NCBI RefSeq assembly: GCF_003952365.1
Contig: NZ_CP034443.1
Span: 1,853,001 to 1,917,000 of the forward strand
DNA: 64,000 nucleotides
Direction of reading: 5' to 3'
Source of the DNA: Mesorhizobium sp. M9A.F.Ca.ET.002.03.1.2
Lineage (GTDB): Bacteria > Pseudomonadota > Alphaproteobacteria > Rhizobiales > Rhizobiaceae
Shown here: piece after piece, positions 53,388-61,851 of the stretch
Layout: each line of letters begins with the position of its first letter
How positions within the stretch are numbered: the stretch's first letter is position 1
The notes under the pieces: generated by a model
Seen by the model: the letters and a program-made list of their open reading frames with translations, nothing else
Told to the model about the DNA's origin: nothing
Databases searched by the model: none
Program-made: the position numbers and the translations under genes

Positions 53388-55382
53388 TCAAAGCAGAGCG
53401 CGCGGGATTCTCTCTTCGAAATTGCGCTCGAAAATCAGTTTTTCGCCCTCATAGGCTTCGATTCTGGCACTAACCATGAAGTTTTCCGCGTCGGACCGCA
53501 TTTCGGCTGACGTTTCGGTGCGCACCGACCATCCATTTCGCGACAGCGTTTGCGTCCAGTGCGTCTTGCTCGACGCTGACAGCGGATTGTCAGGATGGAT
53601 CGCCCATGTCTCACGGGCAATGCTGCCATTGGCGAGGCCATGCTCCAGATCGCGCACCTCGCCAAAATCGTCGACGATGGAAAGCGTGATAGTCCCGGTC
53701 TTTTCGTCGTGATCGACGTGGCGTTCGGAATTGGCGGCGCGAATCGTTTCGGTCGCCCAGGGCGCGGCTGCCTCGGGCGTGGGGAACGTGACTTCGTCGC
53801 CTTGAGCCGGCGGGCGCAGCGGCAGCTTCAGCGTCGCTGCCGACAGGTCGAGCCGAACCGGTTCCGGCGATGGCCAGATCATCGGCCAGTAGGCATTGGA
53901 AACGGCAATACGCAGGCGGTGGCCGGCCGGCACGCGATAGGCGCATTGGTCGAGCACGACCCGGGCGGTGACGGTTTCGCCCGGCACAAGCGCTTGCGGG
54001 AATTCGTGCGAGCTACGGTGCGTCAGGTTGAGCACGCCATAGGAGATCAATTCCGACGCGCCGTCGGGATGCACGTCGCAGAGCCGCACCGCGATGTTCG
54101 CCTGGCGCCGGTCCGACGAGACCCGGACCCGAACCTCAGGTGCGCCGACAATGTCGATCGCTTCGGTAAGTGCCGGCTGGTCGAAGCACACCGACAGCGC
54201 ATCGTCGGGGCGCTGATCGCCGGGCAGTTCCGGGCCGAAGGTGAAGGGAAAATATTCGCCGCCGGCAAGGCCGCAGCTTTGCGGCGAGGCCACGATGGCG
54301 GGCTTGCTGCCTTCCGGGATCATCTCGACTTCCTGCGTCTTGATATCAGGCGACGGCCATTTCTGCTCCGCGACCCAGCGGCCCGGCCGCTCCGGATGCC
54401 AGCGCGCGGGACGGACGCTGTCCATCACATAGGCGCGGTAGGCGGGGTCAGCCTCGACGCCGGTGTCGATGCCTTTCAGCCAGCGGTCCCACCAGCGCAA
54501 GGCCTCCTGCAGGAAACCGATGCGCGGTTCGGGCGCGGCATAATGCGGATATTTGTGGATCCAGGGCCCGACGATGCCCTTGACCGGCGCCTCGATGTTG
54601 GCGGCGAGATGGGAAATGGTGTTGCGATAGCCGTCATGCCAGCCGCCGATCGACAGGACCGCCGCCTGGATGGCGGAATAGTCCTCGCAGATCGAACCGC
54701 GCTTCCAGTAAGCGTCGCGGTGCTGGTGCTTCAGCCAGAGCGGCGCCAGGAAGGGCTGGTTCTCCAACCGGGTCAGCCACAGGTCGCGCCAGCGGTTATC
54801 GCCGGCCAGCAGCGGGTCAGGCGGCCGCGACGAATAGGACAGCATGGTCGAGGCCCAGCCGAAATTCTCGATCAGCAGGCAGCCGCCCTTATAGTGGATG
54901 TCGTCGGCATAGCGGTCGACGGTCGAGCACAGGCTGATCACCGCCTTCAGCGCCGGCGGTTGCCTTGCCGCCACCTGCAGGCAGTTGAAGCCGCCCCAGG
55001 AAATGCCCATCATGCCGACATTGCCGTTGCACCAGGGCTGGGCCGCCGCCCAGGCGATGACGTCGCGGGCGTCCTGCAATTCCTGCTCGGAATATTCGTC
55101 GTCCATCAACCCTTCGGAATCGCCATTGCCGCGCATGTCGACGCGGATCGAGGCGTAGCCGTGGCCGGCGAAATACGGATGCGTCAGCTGATCGCGAAAG
55201 ATCGTGCCGTCGCGCTTGCGGTAGGGTAGGTGCTCGAGGATCGCCGGCACCGGATCGTCGCCGGCATCGGCCGGCATCCACACCCGCGCCGACAGCCGGC
55301 ACCCGTCCGGCATGACGATTGCCATGTCGGGGAATTCGACGACCTTGCGGGGAAACTCGGTGACGGTTTTCATGCCGGGCAT
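53388..55382 (-). CDS. CocE/NonD family hydrolase
   Basis: A 664-residue protein with the X-Pro dipeptidyl-peptidase / cocaine esterase architecture. The alpha/beta hydrolase domain has nucleophile Ser in MGISWGGFN, Asp near LSIGGWHDGYRNT and His in GPWIHKYPH. The C-terminal jelly-roll domain covers about residues 380-550 (APEVRVRVSSDRRQANIAVRLCDVHPDG). It cleaves acyl or prolyl bonds; the substrate is unknown. Four in-frame ATGs crowd the start. ATG 55382 is used because GAGGCG is at a good distance; ATG 55373 or 55409 are alternatives. It lies upstream of a peptide-type transporter on the same strand. Confidence 0.83.
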   Translation of the reverse strand: MPGMKTVTEFPRKVVEFPDMAIVMPDGCRLSARVWMPADAGDDPVPAILEHLPYRKRDGTIFRDQLTHPYFAGHGYASIRVDMRGNGDSEGLMDDEYSEQELQDARDVIAWAAAQPWCNGNVGMMGISWGGFNCLQVAARQPPALKAVISLCSTVDRYADDIHYKGGCLLIENFGWASTMLSYSSRPPDPLLAGDNRWRDLWLTRLENQPFLAPLWLKHQHRDAYWKRGSICEDYSAIQAAVLSIGGWHDGYRNTISHLAANIEAPVKGIVGPWIHKYPHYAAPEPRIGFLQEALRWWDRWLKGIDTGVEADPAYRAYVMDSVRPARWHPERPGRWVAEQKWPSPDIKTQEVEMIPEGSKPAIVASPQSCGLAGGEYFPFTFGPELPGDQRPDDALSVCFDQPALTEAIDIVGAPEVRVRVSSDRRQANIAVRLCDVHPDGASELISYGVLNLTHRSSHEFPQALVPGETVTARVVLDQCAYRVPAGHRLRIAVSNAYWPMIWPSPEPVRLDLSAATLKLPLRPPAQGDEVTFPTPEAAAPWATETIRAANSERHVDHDEKTGTITLSIVDDFGEVRDLEHGLANGSIARETWAIHPDNPLSASSKTHWTQTLSRNGWSVRTETSAEMRSDAENFMVSARIEAYEGEKLIFERNFEERIPRALL

Positions 55383-55484
55383 AACGCCTCGCAGCGACAT
55401 GACTTTCAATCGCTATTCGCGACTGGAGCAGCGAAATATGCGACCTGATCCAGACAAGAGCGACTTGTCCGGAATGACGTGCTG

Positions 55485-55910
55485 TTATCGCAATTCGTCC
55501 AGCAATTCGGGATGTTTTTCCAGAAGCGTCATCAATTGAATGGTCGGGCCGCTCGGCTCGATCAACCCTCGTTCGTATTTGTCGAAGGCATTCTCGCCGA
55601 CCTTGAACAGGGATCCCGCCTCGCGCTGCGACAGCTTGAGCTTGGTGCGCACACGCCGGATGGTAGCCGGGGCTGGTATGCCGTCTATCTTCTCCTTGAG
55701 AATGCGAAGAGCCGCATCGACAGCAATCATGTCGTCTCCGACATGCACGCCTTCGCCCCCTGACGGCGGATAGTAACCCGGCAGGTCGACGATCATGCTC
55801 TCGCCCTTATAGCTCACGGTGAACGGACGCACCCCGCGCGTCAGCGTTTCGCCTGTTTCAGGGGAGATCATGGTGCTCGTTTCATTGCTTTCCCTTGTCG
55901 CCATAGTCAT
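55485..55910 (-). CDS. mqsA: MqsA family antitoxin lacking the zinc-binding cysteines
   Basis: A 141-residue antitoxin-regulator. The C-terminal helix-turn-helix matches MqsA (VRTKLKLSQREAGSLFKVGENAFDKYERG, then PSGPTIQLMTLLEKHPELL). In the N-terminal toxin-binding domain the expected CxxC pairs are replaced: ISPETGE stands where MqsA has CPVC, and GYYPPSGGEG where it has YCVHC. The gene overlaps mqsR by ATGA, with toxin first as in known mqsRA operons. It should neutralise MqsR and repress the operon through the palindrome at 56222. Confidence 0.82.
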   Translation of the reverse strand: MTMATRESNETSTMISPETGETLTRGVRPFTVSYKGESMIVDLPGYYPPSGGEGVHVGDDMIAVDAALRILKEKIDGIPAPATIRRVRTKLKLSQREAGSLFKVGENAFDKYERGLIEPSGPTIQLMTLLEKHPELLDELR

Positions 55911-56212
55911 TTTTCCTTGAACGACATGACCGTGAATTCGGTCACGACATCCGCCTGAAATTTCACATAGAGGATCAAGTCGCGCGCCGGCACGTGATAG
56001 ACATCTTGCCAGACACGATGATCCGCGAATGTCGTCATTGACTTTACAAACATTTTCCGCGTGATGCTGCCGATTACCTCGACTATACCAGCGCGATCGA
56101 AACCGAGGCCGATTGCATCCCGCAGCGCGGACGTTGTGATCGCCAGCATATCTACAGAGCCAAACTCCGCCTTGATCGCATCAAGATCGTAAGTAGGCCT
56201 GCGTTTCTCCAT
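55907..56212 (-). CDS. mqsR: MqsR-like mRNA interferase toxin
   Basis: A 101-residue RelE-fold toxin similar in length to MqsR (about 98). Recognisable blocks are KRRPTYDLDAIKAEFG, the region MFVKSMTTFADHRVWQDVYHVP with catalytic-type Lys and Tyr residues, and LYVKFQADVVTEFTVMSFKEK. It would cleave mRNA in the cytoplasm under stress. ATG 56212 is preferred because it gives family length and places the operator just upstream; ATG 56230 lies inside the palindrome. GC content is lower than in neighbours, which suggests transfer. Confidence 0.82.
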   Translation of the reverse strand: MEKRRPTYDLDAIKAEFGSVDMLAITTSALRDAIGLGFDRAGIVEVIGSITRKMFVKSMTTFADHRVWQDVYHVPARDLILYVKFQADVVTEFTVMSFKEK

Positions 56213-56221
56213 AGCGCAATA

Positions 56222-56240
56222 TGCCACCATAAAGGTGGCA
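56222..56240 (-). promoter_or_regulatory. Operator palindrome of the mqsRA operon
   Basis: TGCCACC, five bases (ATAAA) and GGTGGCA form a perfect 7-bp inverted repeat, 10 bases before the mqsR start. E. coli MqsA binds a palindrome of similar design (ACCT-N-AGGT). Autorepression by the antitoxin is therefore likely. Confidence 0.65.
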
Positions 56241-56267
56241 GTTCAAGTCAATCGAGCTCCGCAAGGT

Positions 56268-56864
56268 TCAATTAAGCGGGATGTCGTTCTCGGCCTTGCT
56301 CGCCTGATAGGCGTAGGAAAGTTCATCGTAGCGGGCCGAGATCGTGCCGATGCGCGCTTCCAGCCGCCGGCGCTCGGCCTCGGGCAGCGACCGTACCAGT
56401 CTGCGGATCGAAAAACTCTGCCAGTAGGCGTTCTCGGCATTGTAGCCGCCGGGATCGAGGGTGAAGACCTCTTTCAGGATTTTCAGGTCGTGCGGGATGG
56501 CGAAGCTGTCACGCGAATCCTCGTGGCTGAAGAGGTAATAGAAATTGTCGAAGCCGGTCCAGGTGATCGCCGACAGGCAGAGCGAGCAAGGCTCGTGCGT
56601 GGCCAGGAAAATGGCGTCCTTGGTGTCGACGCGCTCGGCCTTCGGCATTTCGTAAAAGCGCTTCAGGCAGTGCACCTCGCCATGCCAGAGCGGGTTTTCC
56701 GTCTCGTTGTTGGTTTCGGCCAGTACCAGCGAGCGGTCGTCCTTTCTCAGGATCGCCGCGCCGAACAGCTTGTTGCCGTGGGCGACGCCTTCCGCCGTCT
56801 TCGGCATAATGTCGTGCTCGATCACGTCGAGCAGGCGGTCGATCAGCGAGACGTCGGCCATCAT
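56268..56864 (-). CDS. Nucleoside/guanine deaminase-like protein (CDA fold)
   Basis: A 198-residue zinc deaminase. The metal site is His-x-Glu in WHGEVHCLKRF and Cys-x-x-Cys in HEPCSLCLSAITW, the cytidine/guanine deaminase pattern. The early segment AEGVAHGNKLFGAAILRKDD matches tRNA-adenosine and guanine deaminase relatives. It overlaps the ureidoglycolate lyase gene by 4 bases (ATGA), so it belongs to the purine-degradation operon; guanine to xanthine is the attractive role. Its length exceeds typical TadA, and the substrate remains inferred. Confidence 0.75.
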   Translation of the reverse strand: MMADVSLIDRLLDVIEHDIMPKTAEGVAHGNKLFGAAILRKDDRSLVLAETNNETENPLWHGEVHCLKRFYEMPKAERVDTKDAIFLATHEPCSLCLSAITWTGFDNFYYLFSHEDSRDSFAIPHDLKILKEVFTLDPGGYNAENAYWQSFSIRRLVRSLPEAERRRLEARIGTISARYDELSYAYQASKAENDIPLN

Positions 56865-57360
56865 GCGGTTCCATCGGGGAGATCGATCTCGTAAGCGTGC
56901 GAGAAATGGCACTCCTCAAGATTGGAGCCGTCGCCGCCACGATCGACGACCAGGAAATCCTGGGCGGCGCCGATCGGCGTCAGCACGCCGTGCCACCGAT
57001 TGCGCGGATAGTTGACGCCTTGCCCGGGCGCGGTGATGAAAGCGTGCGGCTCGCCCGGACCGTCGTCGCCGTCATGGCAGACGACGATCAGGAACGGCCG
57101 CGGCGACAGCGGGATGAAGGCCTGGCTGCCGAAGGGATGGCGCTCGACCATGGTGAGCTTCAGCGGAAAATCGTAGGGCGTGCCGCGCACCATGGAGATC
57201 AGCACGCGTGCATTCGGCCCCTGCGCTTGCGCGGTGGCGAGGTCGTGGTAGCGCTCGGCCTTGCCGCCATTGATCGGATAGTGATTGTCCCCATCCATAT
57301 CGATGACGTCGCCGAATTCGGCGAAGCTTTCGCGGCTCAGCGGCCGCGCGACGATGCGGG

Positions 57361-57364
<4 letters not shown>
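56861..57364 (-). CDS. allA: Ureidoglycolate lyase
   Basis: A 167-residue cupin-like enzyme that releases urea and glyoxylate from ureidoglycolate. Landmarks are the start RIVARPLSRESFAEFGDVID, the central LISMVRGTPYDFPLKLTMVERHPFGSQAFIPL and GVNYPRNRWHGVLTPI, typical of AllA. ATG 57364 overlaps the stop of the upstream gene as ATGA. It is the last ureide-handling step encoded here; glyoxylate would feed central metabolism. Confidence 0.88.
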
Positions 57365-58224
<860 letters not shown>

Positions 58225-58233
58225 GGTTCAAAC

Positions 58234-59667
58234 CTATTGCGGGAGCATGTCCTTGAGGCGGAGCAGCGCGATGCGCTCGACCTGTTTGCAGGCGGTTTCG
58301 AATTCGACGTTGCGGCTGTTGCCGATACGCGCCTCGAATTCAGCCAGGATCTCCGCCTTGGTCTTGCCTTTCACCGCGATGATGAAGGGGAAGCCGAAAC
58401 TGGTGACGTAGGCGGCATTGAGCTTGGAGAACAACTCGCGCTCCTTATCGGTCAGCGCGTCGAGCCCGACCGAAGCCTGTTCCCTGGTCGATTCCGCGGT
58501 CAGCCGCTTGGCCTGCGCCAGTTTTCCGGCAAGGTCGGGATGGGCGTTGAGCACCGAGAGCCGCTCGGCCTCGCTGGCGGCACGAAAGGCGCGGCACAGC
58601 GCGTTGTGCAGGCCGCCGGCGCTGTCATGCGCCGGGCCGAGTTCCAGTTCGTAGGCGCGCTCGGCGATCCACGGTGAATGCTCGAACACGCCGCCGAAAG
58701 CCTGGACGAAGGCCTCGAATTCCATTTTTGACGGACGCAGCGAGGGCAGCCGGAACGGATGGGCCTCTTGCCAGTGTCTTGCGATGTCGATGCGCCGCGC
58801 CAGCCAGACCTTGTCGTGCGATTTGACATAGTCGACGAAACGCTTCAGCGCCGCGACCCGGCCCGGCCGTCCGACGAGGCGGCAGTGCAGGCCGATATTC
58901 ATCATGCGCGGCCGTCCCGCCTTGCCTTCGGCGTAGAGCGTATCGAAACTGTCCCTGAGATAGGCGAAGAACTGGTCGCCCGAATTGAAGCCTTGCGGCG
59001 TGGCGAAACGCATGTCGTTGACGTCGAGCGTATAGGGGATGATGAGCTGCGGCTTCGCCGATCCGTCTGGCCCGTCATGCTCGAGCCAGTAGGGCAATTC
59101 GTCGTCATAGGTGTCCGATATATAGTCGAAGCCGCCTTCTTCCGCCGCCAGCCGCACAGTGTTGATCGACGTGCGGCCGGTGTACCAGCCGGTCGGCCGT
59201 GCCCCAGTCACCTCGTAGTGTAGGCTAACAGCCTCATCCATGTCGCGGCGCTCGTCCTCCGGCGCATGGTCGCGGTAGTCGATCCATTTAAGCCCGTGCG
59301 AGGCAATTTCCCAGCCGGCCTCCTGCATCGCTGCAACCTGGTCAGGCGAACGCGCCAGCGCTGTGGCGACGCCGTAGCAGGTGACCGGCACCTCAGCCTC
59401 GGTGAACAGGCGCAGCAACCGCCAGAAGCCGGCGCGGGCGCCATACTCGTAGATCGATTCCATGTTCCAGTGGCGCTGGCCGGCCCAGGGTGCCGCGCCG
59501 ACGATTTCGGACAGGAAGGCTTCCGAAGCCTTGTCGCCGTGCAGCACGCAGTTCTCGCCGCCTTCCTCGTAATTGACGACGAACTGCACCGCGACATGCG
59601 CGCCGCCGGGCCATTTCGGATCCGGCGGATTGGCGCCGTAGCCGCGCATGTTTCGTTCGTAACGCAT
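58234..59667 (-). CDS. puuE-uraD: Fused allantoinase (PuuE) and OHCU decarboxylase (UraD)
   Basis: A 477-residue bifunctional protein. Residues 1-300 are a polysaccharide-deacetylase-fold allantoinase of the PuuE type (GGENCVLHGD, YGVATALARSPDQVAAMQEAGWEIASHG, MMNIGLHCRLVGRPGR). Residues 310-477 are OHCU decarboxylase with His376 in NAHPDLAGKLA and the FGFPFIIAVKG motif. UraD makes S-allantoin and PuuE opens it to allantoate, so the fusion joins successive reactions. AGGAG precedes ATG 59667. The gene is divergent from uraH with a 194-base promoter region. Confidence 0.9.
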   Translation of the reverse strand: MRYERNMRGYGANPPDPKWPGGAHVAVQFVVNYEEGGENCVLHGDKASEAFLSEIVGAAPWAGQRHWNMESIYEYGARAGFWRLLRLFTEAEVPVTCYGVATALARSPDQVAAMQEAGWEIASHGLKWIDYRDHAPEDERRDMDEAVSLHYEVTGARPTGWYTGRTSINTVRLAAEEGGFDYISDTYDDELPYWLEHDGPDGSAKPQLIIPYTLDVNDMRFATPQGFNSGDQFFAYLRDSFDTLYAEGKAGRPRMMNIGLHCRLVGRPGRVAALKRFVDYVKSHDKVWLARRIDIARHWQEAHPFRLPSLRPSKMEFEAFVQAFGGVFEHSPWIAERAYELELGPAHDSAGGLHNALCRAFRAASEAERLSVLNAHPDLAGKLAQAKRLTAESTREQASVGLDALTDKERELFSKLNAAYVTSFGFPFIIAVKGKTKAEILAEFEARIGNSRNVEFETACKQVERIALLRLKDMLPQ

Positions 59668-59861
59668 TGTCGCTCCTGCCGGATGGTGTGATCAGGATAG
59701 TCGAAAGGATCGCTTGCGCATTCCCCCGAAAATTTTTGAAAGTGTTTTTGCAGCACTTCGCTCGACCGGGACTTATGCATCGCCTTTAATTGGCGCACAA
59801 TTCGTCAAACATGTTCGACTGTACCGGGCCAATTTGTTAATACTGGAGATGGGAGCAGCCA

Positions 59862-60236
59862 GTGGCGGAAACGTCGAAAGCCGAAGGCGGACGTCTGACG
59901 ACCCATGTCCTCGACACCGCGACCGGCAGGCCGGCGGCGGGCTTGTCGATCGAGCTCTACCGCGTTGACGACGATGGGCGGACGCATCTGAAGACCGTCG
60001 TCACCAATGCCGACGGCCGCTGTGACGCGCCGCTGTTGGCCGGCGCGGAATTCCGCACCGGCGAATACGAACTGGTTTTCGCGGCCGGCGATTATCTGCG
60101 CCGACAGGGGCTGGGTCTGCCGGAACCGGCCTTCCTCGACAGCGTGCCGATCCGCTTCGGCATGGCCGAGCCGGTGCATTATCACGTGCCGCTGCTGATC
60201 TCGCCCTACGGCTATTCGACTTACCGGGGGAGCTGA
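59862..60236 (+). CDS. uraH: 5-hydroxyisourate hydrolase
   Basis: A 124-residue transthyretin-like enzyme converting 5-hydroxyisourate to OHCU, the substrate of UraD. The N-terminal [14 protein letters not shown] has the catalytic His, and the C-terminus ends in [18 protein letters not shown], the diagnostic tetrapeptide. The start is GTG 59862 after GGGAG. It begins a plus-strand unit with xdhA and xdhB, separated from xdhA by a hairpin-rich repeat. Confidence 0.92.
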   Translation: MAETSKAEGGRLTTHVLDTATGRPAAGLSIELYRVDDDGRTHLKTVVTNADGRCDAPLLAGAEFRTGEYELVFAAGDYLRRQGLGLPEPAFLDSVPIRFGMAEPVHYHVPLLISPYGYSTYRGS

Positions 60237-60260
60237 TGACCAACTTTGAAAGATTGCGCT

Positions 60261-60344
60261 GCCCCTCACCCTTACTCGACGCTGGAGCTTGTCCCTTCTC
60301 CCCGTCCTTCACGGGGAGAAGGTGCCGGCAGGCGGATGAGGGGC
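60261..60344. repeat. Palindromic intergenic repeat between uraH and xdhA
   Basis: The outer arms GCCCCTCA (60261-60268) and TGAGGGGC (60337-60344) enclose a perfect 12-bp hairpin CCTTCTCCCCGT / ACGGGGAGAAGG (60294-60322). The inner sequence resembles the CCTTCTCC arm of the element at 44215, so it probably belongs to the same broad family. It could set the level of xdhAB relative to uraH. Confidence 0.65.
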
Positions 60345-60369
60345 GGCGCTTCGGGTGGAGAGAATAGCG

Positions 60370-61851
60370 ATGGCCAAGCTCAGAACTCGTGCCGAAATCC
60401 GCTTCATCCTCAACGGCGAGAACATGGTGCTGACCATGGTAGCGCCCGACGAGACCTTGCTCGACTGGCTGCGGCTCAAGCGCTCGCTGCGTGGCACCAA
60501 GGAAGGCTGCGCCGAAGGCGATTGCGGTGCCTGCACCGTGCTGGTCGGAAGGCTCTCCGCCGGCCGGCTGGTCTATGAAAGCGTCAATGCCTGCATCCGC
60601 TTCCTCGGCTCGCTCGATGGCACGCATGTCGTGACCGTCGAGCATCTGCGTGGCGACGGCGAAAAATTGCATCCGGTGCAGCAGGCGATGGTCGATTTCC
60701 ACGGCTCGCAATGCGGCTTCTGCACGCCGGGCTTCGTCATGTCGCTTTACGCCCTGTGGATGCGGTCGCCGGAGCCGTCGGACGCCTCCATCGAGAAGGC
60801 GTTGCAGGGCAATCTCTGCCGCTGCACCGGCTACGAGGCGATCGCCCGCGCCGCCCGCGCCATCTCCAGCTATGGTAAGGCGGCAAAGGACCCGCTGGCG
60901 GCGGAGCGCAAGGCGGTCGCGGCAAAGCTCACGGCCATGAAAGACGGTTCGCGCATCGAGATCGGCTCGGGTAAGCAGCGGCTGGTCGTGCCGGCCGATG
61001 CCGATGATCTGGCCCGCGTGCTCGACAAGGAGCCGGGCGCCACTGTCGTTGCCGGTTCGACCGATGTCGGCCTGTGGGTGACCAAGCATATGCGGGATAT
61101 TGCGCCGGCGGTCTTCATCGGCAATCTCGACGGGCTGTCTACGATCTCCGAAGACAACGGCATCATCTCGATTGGTGCCGGCGTCACCTATAGCGAAGCC
61201 TTCTCAACGCTGGCCAAGCGCATCCCGGCGCTAGGCCCGCTGTTCGATCGCATCGGCGGCGACCAGGTGCGCAATATGGGCACGATCGGCGGCAATATCG
61301 CCAACGGTTCGCCGATCGGCGACACGCCGCCGCCGCTGATCGCACTCGGCGCGCAACTCACGTTGCGCCGGGGCAAGAAGCGGCGCACGATCCCGCTGGA
61401 AGATTTCTTCATCGCCTATGGCAAGCAGGACCGGCAGCCGGGCGAATTCGTCGAGACCGTGCATGTGCCGGTGCCGGCCAAGGGTACGAAGTTTGCCGTC
61501 TACAAGATCACCAAGCGCCGTGATGAGGACATCACAGCGGCCCTTGGCGCCTTTTTGCTGACGCTGGCCGGGAATGGAACGGTGGCGGATGTGCGCATCG
61601 CTTATGGCGGTATGGCCGCAACGCCGAAGCGGGCCTCCGCGGTCGAGAAGACGCTGCTCGGCAAGCCGTGGACCGAGGCGACGGTGGAAGCGGCAATGGC
61701 TGAATATACAAACGATTTCACCCCGTTGACCGACATGCGGGCGAGCGCTGAATACCGGGCACTGGCGGCGAAGAACCTGCTGTTGCGCTTCTTTGCCGAG
61801 ACCTGCGGCACCAAGGCGCCGATCCAGGTTTCACGGCATGAGGCGGCGTGA
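60370..61851 (+). CDS. xdhA: Xanthine dehydrogenase small subunit (Fe-S and FAD domains)
   Basis: A 493-residue subunit. The plant-type [2Fe-2S] cluster uses Cys47, Cys52, Cys55 (EGCAEGDCGACTV) and Cys75. The second cluster uses Cys115, Cys118 (CGFCTPG) and Cys150, Cys152 (CRCTGYEA). The FAD domain occupies about residues 195-480 (VVAGSTDVGLWVTKHM, MGTIGGNIANGSPIGDTPP). It transfers electrons from the Mo site to NAD+. GGAGAG precedes ATG 60370. The stop overlaps the xdhB start as TGATG. Confidence 0.93.
   Translation: MAKLRTRAEIRFILNGENMVLTMVAPDETLLDWLRLKRSLRGTKEGCAEGDCGACTVLVGRLSAGRLVYESVNACIRFLGSLDGTHVVTVEHLRGDGEKLHPVQQAMVDFHGSQCGFCTPGFVMSLYALWMRSPEPSDASIEKALQGNLCRCTGYEAIARAARAISSYGKAAKDPLAAERKAVAAKLTAMKDGSRIEIGSGKQRLVVPADADDLARVLDKEPGATVVAGSTDVGLWVTKHMRDIAPAVFIGNLDGLSTISEDNGIISIGAGVTYSEAFSTLAKRIPALGPLFDRIGGDQVRNMGTIGGNIANGSPIGDTPPPLIALGAQLTLRRGKKRRTIPLEDFFIAYGKQDRQPGEFVETVHVPVPAKGTKFAVYKITKRRDEDITAALGAFLLTLAGNGTVADVRIAYGGMAATPKRASAVEKTLLGKPWTEATVEAAMAEYTNDFTPLTDMRASAEYRALAAKNLLLRFFAETCGTKAPIQVSRHEAA

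Noticed and set aside
58234..59667. Frameshift or artefact joining puuE and uraD
   Set aside because: The fusion is in one uninterrupted frame with both active-site motifs intact and a sensible linker, and such fusions are known in alphaproteobacteria.
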